Below the pieces are notes generated by a model that was not told the DNA's origin, ran no database searches, and was given only the letters and a program-made list of their open reading frames with translations. A stretch of DNA of 64,000 nucleotides from Pseudomonas fluorescens NCIMB 11764 (GTDB lineage Bacteria > Pseudomonadota > Gammaproteobacteria > Pseudomonadales > Pseudomonadaceae), in contig NZ_CP010945.1 in the NCBI RefSeq assembly GCF_000293885.2, positions 1,322,001 through 1,386,000 on the forward strand, in the 5' to 3' direction. Of this stretch, positions 25,426 through 34,460 are shown piece after piece; position 1 is the stretch's first letter; the number at the start of each line of letters is the position of its first letter. A program made the translations under genes and the position numbers.

Positions 25426-26529
25426 ATGGCTGGTCCCGGATTGAAAAGAGTGGTTGGCCTGAGCCTCCTTGTCCTGTTGAGTGCCTGCGGCGAAAAACCC
25501 CAGGTTGAAAAGGACCGTCCGCGGGTTTTTGTGCAGGCCGTCAAACCGGCTGATTACGCCGTATCCGTGACCCTGACCGGCGATGTTCAAGCGCGCGTCC
25601 AGACCGAACTGTCATTCCGCGTCGGCGGCAAGATCATTCAGCGTATGGTCGATGTCGGTGACCGGGTGTCGGCCAAACAAGTGCTCGCCAGACTCGACCC
25701 GAAAGACCTGCAAACCAACGTCGACTCGGCCCAGGCGCAGGTCGTCGCCGAACAGGCACGAGTCAAACAGACCGCCGCCGCCTTCGTTCGCCAGCAAAAA
25801 CTCCTGCCCAAGGGCTACACCAGTCAAAGCGAGTACGACTCGGCACAGGCCGCATTGCGCAGCAGTCAAAGCGCGCTGACGGCCGCCCAGGCGCAATTGG
25901 CCAATGCCCGTGAACAACTGGGCTATACCGCGCTGATCGCCGACGCGCCGGGGATAGTTACCGCCCGCCAGGCCGAAGTCGGCCAGGTGGTGCAGGCCAC
26001 GATGCCGATTTTCAGCCTCGCCCGGGACGGTGAGCGTGATGCGGTGTTCAACGTCTACGAATCGCTGCTGGCAGAGGCTCCCGAAGATAAAACGATCGTG
26101 GTCAGCCTGCTCGACAACCCGGCCATCAAGACCACGGGCACGGTTCGGGAAATCACTCCGGCCGTTTCCGCGCAGACCGGCACGGTGCAGGTCAAAGTCA
26201 CCCTTGATGGTTTGCCGGAAGGCATGCAGCTCGGCTCTGTCGTCAGCGCCACGGCGAAGACGCCGGGCAAGTCGGCGGTTGAGCTGCCGTGGTCGGCCCT
26301 GACCAAAAACCTCAGCGACCCGGCCGTGTGGCTGGTGGATGACGAAGGCCGGGCGCAGTTGCATACGGTCACGGTCGGTCGTTACCTGACCGGCAAAGTC
26401 ATCATCAACGATGGCTTGAAGGGCGGCGAAAAAGTCGTCATCGCTGGCGGCCAGTTGTTGCACCCCGGCGTGAAAGTGGAAATTGCTGAAAACACCTATA
26501 AAGACCTGGCCGGAGGGGCTCAGCCGTGA
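25426..26529 (+). CDS. triA: RND efflux membrane-fusion protein, TriA-like
   Basis: A 367-residue lipoprotein adaptor. Lipobox LLSAC near residue 23. Then the barrel/lipoyl halves (SFRVGGKIIQRMVDVGDRV and later GYTALIADAPGIVTARQAEVGQVVQA) flank a coiled-coil hairpin (about 100-170, Ala/Gln-rich). It is first of three overlapping genes with two adaptors and one pump, the order of the P. aeruginosa triABC triclosan efflux operon. No outer-membrane channel gene is present, also as for TriABC, which uses OpmH. The gene overlaps triB by 4 bp. Confidence 0.83.
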   Translation: MAGPGLKRVVGLSLLVLLSACGEKPQVEKDRPRVFVQAVKPADYAVSVTLTGDVQARVQTELSFRVGGKIIQRMVDVGDRVSAKQVLARLDPKDLQTNVDSAQAQVVAEQARVKQTAAAFVRQQKLLPKGYTSQSEYDSAQAALRSSQSALTAAQAQLANAREQLGYTALIADAPGIVTARQAEVGQVVQATMPIFSLARDGERDAVFNVYESLLAEAPEDKTIVVSLLDNPAIKTTGTVREITPAVSAQTGTVQVKVTLDGLPEGMQLGSVVSATAKTPGKSAVELPWSALTKNLSDPAVWLVDDEGRAQLHTVTVGRYLTGKVIINDGLKGGEKVVIAGGQLLHPGVKVEIAENTYKDLAGGAQP

Positions 26530-27593
26530 AGCGCCTGTTGCTGGTGTTCGCCGGTGTGATGCTGGTGGCCTGTTCGGAACAAGAGCCGCCGCCGGAGCCG
26601 GTGCGACCGGTGCTGTCGATCAAAGTGCTGGCGCTGGACGAGGAAAATCTCGGCCGCTTCGCCGGCAGCATCCAGGCCCGTTACGAAACCAATGTCGGAT
26701 TCCGCGTGCCGGGGCGGATCGCCAGCCGTAACGTCGATGTTGGCGCCGAGGTCGAGAAGGGCGCCTTGCTCGCCACGCTCGATCCCACGGATCAGCAAAA
26801 CCAGCTGCGCTCGGCCGAGGGCGATCTGGCCAAGGTTCAAGCGCAGCTGATCAACGCCCAGGCCAACGCCCGTCGCCAGCAGGAGCTGTTCGATCGCGGG
26901 GTCGGTGCGCAGGCGCAACTGGACATCGCCCAGACGGATCTGAAAACCACTCAGGCCTCCCTCGATCAAGCGAAGGCGGCAGTCAATCAGGCCAGGGATC
27001 AACTCGGTTACGTCGAACTGCGCACTGACCACAAAGCCATCGTCACCGCGTGGAACGCCGAAGCCGGCCAAGTGGTGACCGCCGGCCAGCAAGTGGTGAC
27101 CCTGGCGCAGCCGGACATCAAGGAAGCGGTGATCGACTTGCCCGACACGCTGGTCGATCAGTTGCCGGCGGACGTGGTGTTTCAAGTTGCCGTGCAACTG
27201 GACCCGAGCATCACCACCACCGCCACCGTTCGCGAAATCGAACCCCAGGCCCAAAGCGCCACCCGCACCCGTCGCGCCCGCCTGACCCTGACCGATACGC
27301 CACCGGGTTTTCGCCTGGGCACGGCGATCAGCGTGACCCTCAGCTCGGCCATCAAACCGCGTATCGAACTGCCCCTGACCGCGCTGCAAGAAGTCGATGG
27401 CAAATCGCGAATCTGGGTCATCGACCCACAGACCCAAACCGTTTCCCCGCGTGACATCAACCTGATCAGCCGTACCGATTCCATGATGGTCCTGGCCAAC
27501 GGCGTGAAATCCGGCGAGCGCGTTGTCAGTGCCGGTGTGAACAGCCTGAAACCGGGGCAGGAAGTGAAAATCGACGAGGACGGCCCACAATGA
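26526..27593 (+). CDS. triB: Second RND efflux membrane-fusion protein, TriB-like
   Basis: A 355-residue lipoprotein adaptor. It starts with GTG, which overlaps the TGA of the previous gene (GTGA). Lipobox LVAC near residue 16. Lipoyl halves NVGFRVPGRIASRNVDVGAEV and GYVELRTDHKAIVTAWNAEAGQVV, with the coiled coil between them (about 90-155). Adaptors of a TriABC pump are both required in P. aeruginosa. The ATG of triC overlaps its stop (ATGA). Confidence 0.83.
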   Translation: MKRLLLVFAGVMLVACSEQEPPPEPVRPVLSIKVLALDEENLGRFAGSIQARYETNVGFRVPGRIASRNVDVGAEVEKGALLATLDPTDQQNQLRSAEGDLAKVQAQLINAQANARRQQELFDRGVGAQAQLDIAQTDLKTTQASLDQAKAAVNQARDQLGYVELRTDHKAIVTAWNAEAGQVVTAGQQVVTLAQPDIKEAVIDLPDTLVDQLPADVVFQVAVQLDPSITTTATVREIEPQAQSATRTRRARLTLTDTPPGFRLGTAISVTLSSAIKPRIELPLTALQEVDGKSRIWVIDPQTQTVSPRDINLISRTDSMMVLANGVKSGERVVSAGVNSLKPGQEVKIDEDGPQ

Positions 27594-30500
27594 AAGGGAG
27601 CTTCAACTTATCCGAATGGGCCCTCAAGCATCAGTCGTTTGTCTGGTATCTGATGTTCATCGCGCTGCTGATGGGCGTGTTCTCGTACTTGAACCTCGGC
27701 CGCGAAGAAGACCCCTCGTTCACCATCAAGACCATGGTGATCCAGACCCGCTGGCCGGGTGCGACCCAGGAAGAAACCCTCAAGCAAGTCACTGACCGCA
27801 TCGAGAAAAAACTCGAAGAGCTCGATTCCCTCGACTACGTGAAAAGTTACACCCGCCCCGGTGAATCGACGGTCTTCGTCAACCTGCGTGACACCACCAG
27901 CGCCAAGGACATCCCGGAAATCTGGTACCAGGTGCGCAAGAAAATCAACGACATTCGCGGCGACTTCCCCAAAGGCCTGCAAGGGCCGGGGTTCAATGAC
28001 GAATTCGGGGATGTGTTCGGTTCGGTGTACGCCTTCACCGCCGACGGTTTGTCGATGCGCCAGTTACGCGACTACGTCGAGCAGGTCCGCGCCGAGATCC
28101 GTGAGGTGCCGGGCCTGGGCAAGGTCGAGATGGTGGGTGAGCAGGACGAAGTGCTGTACCTGAACTTCTCCACCCGCAAACTGGCGGCGTTGGGCATTGA
28201 TCAGCGTCAGGTCGTGCAGAGCCTGCAATCGCAAAACGCCGTGACGCCGGCCGGGGTGATCGAGGCCGGGCCGGAGCGTATTTCCGTGCGCACCACAGGG
28301 CAATTCGTTTCCGAGAAAGATCTGGAAAACGTCAATCTGCGGCTCAATGATCGCTTCTATCGTCTGGCCGACATTGCCGATATCAGCCGGGGTTATGTCG
28401 ACCCGGCGACGCCGGAGTTTCGCTTCAACGGTCACCCGGGCATCGGCCTGGCCATCGCCATGAAGAAGGGCGGCAACATCCAGGATTTCGGCAAGGCGCT
28501 GCACCAGCGCATGACCGACCTGACCGCTGACTTGCCGGTGGGCGTCGGTGTGTACAACGTTTCCGACCAGGCGGCCGTGGTCGAAAAGGCCGTCGGGGGC
28601 TTTACCAGCGCGCTGTTTGAAGCGGTGGTGATTGTGCTGGTGGTCAGCTTTGTAAGCCTCGGCGTGCGCGCCGGGCTGGTGGTGGCGTGCTCGATTCCGC
28701 TGGTGCTGGCGATGGTCTTCGTCTTCATGGAATACAGCGGCATCACCATGCAGCGTATTTCCCTCGGCGCCTTGATCATCGCCCTTGGCCTGCTGGTGGA
28801 CGACGCGATGATCACGGTCGAGATGATGGTCACCCGCCTGGAGATGGGCGAAACCAAAGAGCAGGCGGCCACCTTCGCCTACACCTCGACCGCGTTCCCG
28901 ATGCTCACTGGTACGCTGGTAACGGTGGCCGGTTTTGTACCGATCGGCCTGAACGCCAGTTCGGCGGGCGAGTACACCTTCACGCTGTTTGCGGTGATCG
29001 CCGTGGCCATGCTGGTGTCCTGGGTTGTCGCGGTGCTGTTCGCGCCGGTGATCGGCGTGCACATCCTCAGTGCCAACGTGAAACCTCACAACGCCGAGCC
29101 CGGCCGCATCGGCCGTGCCTTCAATTACGGCATGCTCTGGTCCATGCGCAATCGCTGGTGGGCCATCGGCATCACCATTGCCTTGTTCGTGGCGTCGGTG
29201 TTTTCCATGCAGTTCGTGCAAAACCAGTTCTTCCCGTCTTCCGACCGCCCGGAAATCCTCGTCGACCTGAACCTGCCGCAAAACGCTTCGATTGCCGAAA
29301 CCCGCAAAGCCGTAGACAAGCTCGAAGCGACACTCAAGGACGACCCGGACATCGTCCGCTGGAGCACCTACATCGGCGAAGGCGCGATCCGTTTCTACCT
29401 GCCGCTCGACCAGCAATTGCAAAACCCGTACTACGCGCAATTGGTCATCGTCAGCAAGGGCCTGGAATCGCGAGAAGCCCTGAGCCAGCGTTTGCGCGAG
29501 CGCTTGCGCAAGGACTTCGTCGGCATCGGCAGCTACGTCCAGGCGCTGGAAATGGGCCCGCCTGTCGGGCGACCGATCCAGTACCGGGTCAGCGGCAAGG
29601 ACATCGACCAGGTGCGCAAACACGCCATCGCCCTGGCCACCGAGCTGGACAAGAACTCGCACATCGGCGAGATCATTTACGACTGGAACGAGCCCGGAAA
29701 AGTCCTGCGTATCGACATTGCCCAGGACAAGGCGCGGCAACTGGGGCTGTCGTCGGAAGACGTGGCCAACCTGATGAACAGTATCGTGGTCGGTGCGCCG
29801 GTGACGCAGGTCGATGACGATATCTACCTGATCAACGTCGTTGGCCGCGCGGTGGACGCGGAGCGCGGTACACCGGAAACCTTGCAGAACCTGCAGATTG
29901 TCACGTCGAGCGGCAACTCGATTCCGCTGCTGGCCTTCGCCACCGTGCGCTATGAAATGGAGCAGCCGCTGGTGTGGCGTCGCGACCGCAAGCCAACCAT
30001 TACCATCAAGGCAGCGGTGCGCGACGAGATTCAGCCGACCGATCTGGTGAAACAACTCAAACCTGACATCGACAAGTTCGCCGCATCGTTGCCGGTGGGC
30101 TACAAGGTCGCTACGGGCGGCACCGTCGAGGAAAGCGGCAAGGCCCAAGGGCCGATTGCCAAGGTCGTGCCGTTGATGCTGTTCCTGATGGCGACCTTCC
30201 TGATGATCCAGTTGCACAGCGTACAGAAGCTGTTCCTGGTCGCCAGCGTCGCGCCGCTCGGTTTGATCGGCGTGGTGCTGGCGCTGATCCCCACGGGCAC
30301 GCCGATGGGGTTCGTGGCGATCCTCGGGATTCTGGCGCTGATCGGCATCATTATCCGCAACTCGGTGATTCTGGTGACGCAGATCGACGCCTTGGAGAAA
30401 GAGGGGTTGTCGCCGTGGGACGCGGTGGCGCAAGCCACGGAACACCGGCGCCGACCGATTCTGCTGACGGCCGCGGCGGCGAGCCTGGGGATGATCCCGA

Positions 30501-30643
30501 TTGCCCGGGAAGTGTTCTGGGGGCCGATGGCGTACGCGATGATCGGCGGCATCATCATCGCGACGTTGTTGACGCTGCTGTTTTTGCCGGCGCTGTATGT
30601 GGCCTGGTACAAGATTCGCGAGCCGAAGAAAGAGGCAGCGTGA
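27590..30643 (+). CDS. triC: RND efflux pump inner-membrane transporter, TriC-like
   Basis: A 1017-residue RND transporter. It has twelve hydrophobic helices in the usual pattern (TM1 at about 14-30, a cluster at about 335-490, TM7 near 523-540, a cluster from about 860-1005) and two large periplasmic loops. In TM4 the proton-relay pair is visible in LGLLVDDAMITVEMM. The N-terminal region (LSEWALKHQSFVWYLMF..., then LNLGREEDPSF) and length match TriC-type pumps (about 1015) rather than MexB/MexF. Substrates of the relative include triclosan and detergents. Regulation is not visible, as no local repressor adjoins. Confidence 0.87.
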   Translation: MKGSFNLSEWALKHQSFVWYLMFIALLMGVFSYLNLGREEDPSFTIKTMVIQTRWPGATQEETLKQVTDRIEKKLEELDSLDYVKSYTRPGESTVFVNLRDTTSAKDIPEIWYQVRKKINDIRGDFPKGLQGPGFNDEFGDVFGSVYAFTADGLSMRQLRDYVEQVRAEIREVPGLGKVEMVGEQDEVLYLNFSTRKLAALGIDQRQVVQSLQSQNAVTPAGVIEAGPERISVRTTGQFVSEKDLENVNLRLNDRFYRLADIADISRGYVDPATPEFRFNGHPGIGLAIAMKKGGNIQDFGKALHQRMTDLTADLPVGVGVYNVSDQAAVVEKAVGGFTSALFEAVVIVLVVSFVSLGVRAGLVVACSIPLVLAMVFVFMEYSGITMQRISLGALIIALGLLVDDAMITVEMMVTRLEMGETKEQAATFAYTSTAFPMLTGTLVTVAGFVPIGLNASSAGEYTFTLFAVIAVAMLVSWVVAVLFAPVIGVHILSANVKPHNAEPGRIGRAFNYGMLWSMRNRWWAIGITIALFVASVFSMQFVQNQFFPSSDRPEILVDLNLPQNASIAETRKAVDKLEATLKDDPDIVRWSTYIGEGAIRFYLPLDQQLQNPYYAQLVIVSKGLESREALSQRLRERLRKDFVGIGSYVQALEMGPPVGRPIQYRVSGKDIDQVRKHAIALATELDKNSHIGEIIYDWNEPGKVLRIDIAQDKARQLGLSSEDVANLMNSIVVGAPVTQVDDDIYLINVVGRAVDAERGTPETLQNLQIVTSSGNSIPLLAFATVRYEMEQPLVWRRDRKPTITIKAAVRDEIQPTDLVKQLKPDIDKFAASLPVGYKVATGGTVEESGKAQGPIAKVVPLMLFLMATFLMIQLHSVQKLFLVASVAPLGLIGVVLALIPTGTPMGFVAILGILALIGIIIRNSVILVTQIDALEKEGLSPWDAVAQATEHRRRPILLTAAAASLGMIPIAREVFWGPMAYAMIGGIIIATLLTLLFLPALYVAWYKIREPKKEAA

Positions 30644-30665
30644 TCAAAAGCAAAAAGATCGCAGA

Positions 30666-31295
30666 CTAATCCGCGCGACGCCAGACACTCGCCAACCAAG
30701 GCTGCTGCTCCCGCGGCAGCCCCGCCGGCCGGTAGTAATGCTCCAGCTCCACAAACCCCGCCGCGTTCAGCAATTCCTGCCATGCCTGAAGATCGTGATA
30801 AGCCCCATACCGCGGCCCATTCCAGCCTTCCTGATTTTCACCCCGCGGATTGGAACTGAACAACACACCGCCCGGTTTCAAAGCGGCATGCAATTGCTTT
30901 AACACCCGAGGCAATTCCTGAAGCGGAATGTGAAACAGCACCGCATTGGCGAAGATCCCGTCAAAGCGCCCGGCCGGCAAATCAAGCTTCAGAAAATCCT
31001 GCTGCCAGACCTCGCAACCACTGTCCTCGCGCGCCATCTGCGCAAACTTGTCCGAGCCGTCGAGGCCGACCGCCGTGTGGCCCATACGCGTGAACGTCTG
31101 CAAATCACGACCCGGCCCGCAGCCAAAGTCGAGAATGTCGAATGGCGCATCGCCCTGAATATGCCGCAACAGCGCATCGATGTTCTGGCTGACGTCATGG
31201 TCACGCGTGCCTTCGCGAAAACCTTCGGCCACCGAGTTGTAATGACCCAGGGTGGTGGAAGTGATCTGCTCGAGGTCGGCGGGAGTCTGTTTCAT
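30666..31295 (-). CDS. Class I SAM-dependent methyltransferase
   Basis: A 209-residue methyltransferase. Motif I is FDILDFGCGPGRDL (about 54-67), an acidic residue ends strand 2 (AVGLDGSDKF), and motif IV-like FDGIFANAVLFHIP lies near 112-125. The fold is Methyltransf_11/25-like. The substrate is not visible. It converges with triC and is divergent from the first rhs gene. The N-terminal part (GHYNSVAEGFREGTRDHDVSQNI) is typical of a widespread but uncharacterised group. Confidence 0.83.
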   Translation of the reverse strand: MKQTPADLEQITSTTLGHYNSVAEGFREGTRDHDVSQNIDALLRHIQGDAPFDILDFGCGPGRDLQTFTRMGHTAVGLDGSDKFAQMAREDSGCEVWQQDFLKLDLPAGRFDGIFANAVLFHIPLQELPRVLKQLHAALKPGGVLFSSNPRGENQEGWNGPRYGAYHDLQAWQELLNAAGFVELEHYYRPAGLPREQQPWLASVWRRAD

Positions 31296-31445
31296 GGTCG
31301 GGCTACGCAGGCAATTGGGATTTGCCGAATATACGCCATCAGGTCTGTGGCTGCTGTGCAGCCCACGACCTGTTACTTCTTACAGTATCGGTCGGACCAA
31401 AAAGAGCTCAGTCTACCTCGACCCGAGCGAAGGACCGGCGAGACT

Positions 31446-34235
31446 GTGAACGCTCACCTACACACACCGAAGCTGTCGGTGATTGATCCGCGAGCCTTGG
31501 CGATCCGCAGCGTGGACTATTGTCGCCATCCGGACGAGGTCGTTATTGAACCTCGCATCACCCGGCAGATCTTCGATGAGGCCGGGCGGCTGGTTGCGTC
31601 ATGGGATCCACGGCTTTGGGGCACGGCGTCGAAGCCGAACCTGACCAACCTCTACGGCTTGAGTCGCCAGTCGTTGCTGACGGACAGCGTTGATGCCGGC
31701 TGGCAGTTGAGTCTGTTTAATCGCACCGATTCGCTGCATGCATTTTGGGATGGCCGGGGCTGTCAGCGTGAATGCGAATATGACGATCAGCAGCGTCCTG
31801 TCGCGGTCACGGAGCAGGGCGCAGCCGCATTGGCTCGCGTGGTCGACCGGTTCACCTACGGTGGCTGCGACGCAACGTTTGCCGAGCGTAACCAGTGCAA
31901 CCGGCTGATCCATCGTGACAACCCGGCTGGCTCTCAAAACCTCGATGATTATGGTGTGGCCGGCGCTGTGCTGGCTGAATGCATACGTTTCCTCAACGAT
32001 CTTGATACACCCGACTGGCCCCTCGAAATAGATGCCCGCGACGCGTGGCTGGAGACGCAATCGTTCGTGACGCAACACACCTTCCTGCCCACGGGCGAGA
32101 TTGAGCGCCAGACCGATGCCATGGGCAATACCCGAACCTTTGGCTACGACGTGGCCGGCAGGTTGAGTGAAACCTGGCTGCTGCTGGCCGGGGATGGCAA
32201 ACAACCGCAGTGCGTGGTCAGCGACATCCGCTACAACCCCTACGACCAGATCGAAAGCGAAATCGCTGGCAACGGTGTGAAAACGCAAGCTGAGTACGGC
32301 GCAGATGACGGTCGGCTGGTCAGGCTGGTGGCGGCGGTCGGCAATCAAAGGCCACTGCAAGACTTGAACTACATCTATGACCCGGCAGGCAATATCGTCG
32401 AGCTGGAGGACAAAGCCCAATCCGTTACCTGGTTCAACAATCAGCGCATCGAACCGATCAACCATTACCGCTATGACAGCCTGTCTCAACTGATCGAAGC
32501 CAAGGGCTGGGAAGTCGCGAACCCCAGCCACGGACCGACGCTGCCGGACTTGCTGCCCACACCGCTGGACCCGAATCAGCGGCGCAATTACACCCAGCGT
32601 TTCGAATACGACGCGGCGGGCAATCTGATCACCCGTCACCACAGCGGTGCGCCGGGTTTCTCGATGTTCACCTCAGCCCGCAGCAATCGAAGCCTGGCGC
32701 AGCGGGATGAGGGGGCGCTGCCGGGGGAATCCGACATCGATTCAGGCTTCGATGCCTGCGGCAATCAGCTTGAGCTTCAACGCGGCCAAGCCATGACCTG
32801 GGATGTTCGCAATCAGCTAAACCGGGTGACTTTGGTCAAACGCCAGGATGAACCCGACGATTACGAAGGTTATGCCTACGACCGCCCCGGCCATCGGTTG
32901 CGCAAAGTGCACGTCAGCCAGGCCAATCGCCGAACCCTGCGCACAGAAGTCCGTTACCTTCCCAGCCTCGAAATCCACCGACAGGCCGATGGTGAAGTGC
33001 ACCACGTCATCAACGCCGAAGCGGGACGTTGCAGTGTTCGAGCCTTGCATTGGCCCGAAGGCACCCATGTCGATCAACTGCGTTACAGCCTCTGCGACCA
33101 CTTGGGTTCCAGCACGCTGGAGTTGGATCATGAAGCAGGCGTGCTGACTCAGGAACACTATTACCCCTTTGGTGGCACCGCCTGCTGGGCGGGGGAAAGT
33201 GCTTTGGTGGCGAAGTACAAAACGATTCGCTATTCCGGCAAAGAGCGGGATGCGACGGGGCTCTATTATTACGGGTATAGGTATTACGCACCGTGGTTGC
33301 AGCGCTGGATATGTCCGGACCCTGCAGGCGACATGGACGGGCTCAATCGCTATGCGATGGTGAGGAACAACCCGGTTAATTTCTACGATTGGCAAGGCAC
33401 GTTATCGATTCCAGCCGATATTTTTATCGCCGATATCGTCAACCCAATGAATAAAAGCATTGGAACGGGATGGTTCGAGGAGTTGAGATGGAATCAAGAG
33501 AAAAACACGTTCATGAGTACCGGTCCGGTTTATGGCCGAGATATGAAGGCGATCGAGGGTGGAAATTCCGAGTGGTACCCATCATCGTTCGGAAATGCCA
33601 TTGCTGCATTTCGTGATCAGGACGGCAAGCTTCGTCTGTTTGCCAATATGTATCAGCAGCACATGGGCATCCAGCCCGGTATGGGCCTTCCGGAGTTCGC
33701 CGGACTATTGAAAGTGGATGAGCAAGACCCTTCAAAACTCGTCATCAACAATCATTCCGGGCACTACAAACCCGAATCGTCCATTGACGTGACGGCGATG
33801 ATTCTTGAGATTGCTCCGCAGCAACAGTCCGTGAGGTATGCCCCGATTCCAGAAAGCTCGTCGTTTGATTCAGCACTTCGAATCCATTCCATTGACTCTC
33901 CCGAAATGTATGAGCGCCTGGTGAACACGTACAAGCGAGATTTCAATGGCTTGATCACGTACCTGAAAGAACAAGGTGTCTGGGAAGCAGCCAAAACGAA
34001 TTGGGAGGAAAGAGAAGACCTGAACATCATTTTCAAGATGGAGACTAAAGGGATGACTGCCCAGCAGATCCGCTATGAAGAGTCTACGTTGAGGAATGCC
34101 AAGCCATTGGCTGATCCCGTGCGACCGTCCATTGGCACCCGCCGAGTCACACGTCCACTCGCTCAGGAGAAGATCAAAAAAACTTCATTTTTCCGATCTC
34201 TTGGTCACCGTTTTGTAAAGCTGTATGAGAAGTGA
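31446..34235 (+). CDS. TccC-like Rhs toxin, copy 1
   Basis: About 929 residues from the GTG at 31446 (VNAHLHTPKLSVIDPRALAIR), the start typical for TccC-type Rhs proteins; the frame is open further upstream but that part overlaps the antisense methyltransferase. Rhs/YD repeats fill about 40-600 (HYRYDSLSQLIEAKGWE, QRFEYDAAGNLITRHH). The Rhs core ends with YRYYAPWLQRW.CPDPAGDMDGLNRYAMVRNNPV, where the encapsulated toxin is usually cut by the core's own aspartyl protease. The C-terminal 275 residues (about 655-929) are unique; they contain NNHSGHYKP at 768-776 and a basic tail, with no family I can name. No immunity gene follows, which fits a Tc-toxin C subunit better than an interbacterial effector. 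Confidence 0.85.
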   Translation: MNAHLHTPKLSVIDPRALAIRSVDYCRHPDEVVIEPRITRQIFDEAGRLVASWDPRLWGTASKPNLTNLYGLSRQSLLTDSVDAGWQLSLFNRTDSLHAFWDGRGCQRECEYDDQQRPVAVTEQGAAALARVVDRFTYGGCDATFAERNQCNRLIHRDNPAGSQNLDDYGVAGAVLAECIRFLNDLDTPDWPLEIDARDAWLETQSFVTQHTFLPTGEIERQTDAMGNTRTFGYDVAGRLSETWLLLAGDGKQPQCVVSDIRYNPYDQIESEIAGNGVKTQAEYGADDGRLVRLVAAVGNQRPLQDLNYIYDPAGNIVELEDKAQSVTWFNNQRIEPINHYRYDSLSQLIEAKGWEVANPSHGPTLPDLLPTPLDPNQRRNYTQRFEYDAAGNLITRHHSGAPGFSMFTSARSNRSLAQRDEGALPGESDIDSGFDACGNQLELQRGQAMTWDVRNQLNRVTLVKRQDEPDDYEGYAYDRPGHRLRKVHVSQANRRTLRTEVRYLPSLEIHRQADGEVHHVINAEAGRCSVRALHWPEGTHVDQLRYSLCDHLGSSTLELDHEAGVLTQEHYYPFGGTACWAGESALVAKYKTIRYSGKERDATGLYYYGYRYYAPWLQRWICPDPAGDMDGLNRYAMVRNNPVNFYDWQGTLSIPADIFIADIVNPMNKSIGTGWFEELRWNQEKNTFMSTGPVYGRDMKAIEGGNSEWYPSSFGNAIAAFRDQDGKLRLFANMYQQHMGIQPGMGLPEFAGLLKVDEQDPSKLVINNHSGHYKPESSIDVTAMILEIAPQQQSVRYAPIPESSSFDSALRIHSIDSPEMYERLVNTYKRDFNGLITYLKEQGVWEAAKTNWEEREDLNIIFKMETKGMTAQQIRYEESTLRNAKPLADPVRPSIGTRRVTRPLAQEKIKKTSFFRSLGHRFVKLYEK
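32088..33262 (+). repeat. Rhs core direct repeat, unit 1
   Basis: A 1175-bp block that recurs 3015 bp downstream at 35103-36277 with only about twenty base differences noticed by eye and no length change. The 642 bp before it in each gene are clearly more diverged, so the core looks homogenised by gene conversion. Confidence 0.9.
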
Positions 34236-34270
34236 CATCGAGTCCTTGATTGCTTGAACGGGACGGGGGC

Positions 34271-34378
34271 AGCGCGCTCATACGCCATACGTGGTGCCGA
34301 AGATCAACCGTGTAAACGGAATCAACGGCACCATCAAAATCGAGCGGATCAGGTTCAAAAAACACGCCAAACGGTGAG
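34271..34378 (-). pseudogene. Degenerate fragment of metI
   Basis: The text from GTGGTGCC at 34291 matches metI from 37698 on: GATCAACCG.GT.AACGG.ATCAACG.CACCATCAAAATC is shared, then a 12-bp deletion, then GAGCG...CAGGTTC. It is in the same orientation as metI. It sits exactly between the two rhs genes, so it is a scar of a tandem duplication that carried the end of the metI neighbour along. Confidence 0.8.
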
Positions 34379-34460
34379 GTTTTCTGTTACTTCTTACAGT
34401 ATCGGCCCGGCCAAAAATGGCTCAGTCTTTCCTCGACCCGAGCGAAGGACCGTCGAGACC

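Noticed and set aside
28064..30445. A 793-codon open frame on the minus strand opposite the pump gene
   Set aside because: It is a shadow of the GC-rich triC frame: composition is dominated by His/Arg/Gln from reverse-complemented codons, it has no family motif and no ribosome site, and triC is unmistakable.
30930..31445. N-terminal extension of Rhs copy 1
   Set aside because: The open frame continues upstream, but that part is antisense to the methyltransferase. The conserved TccC-like start and the parallel GTG in copy 2 place the start at 31446.
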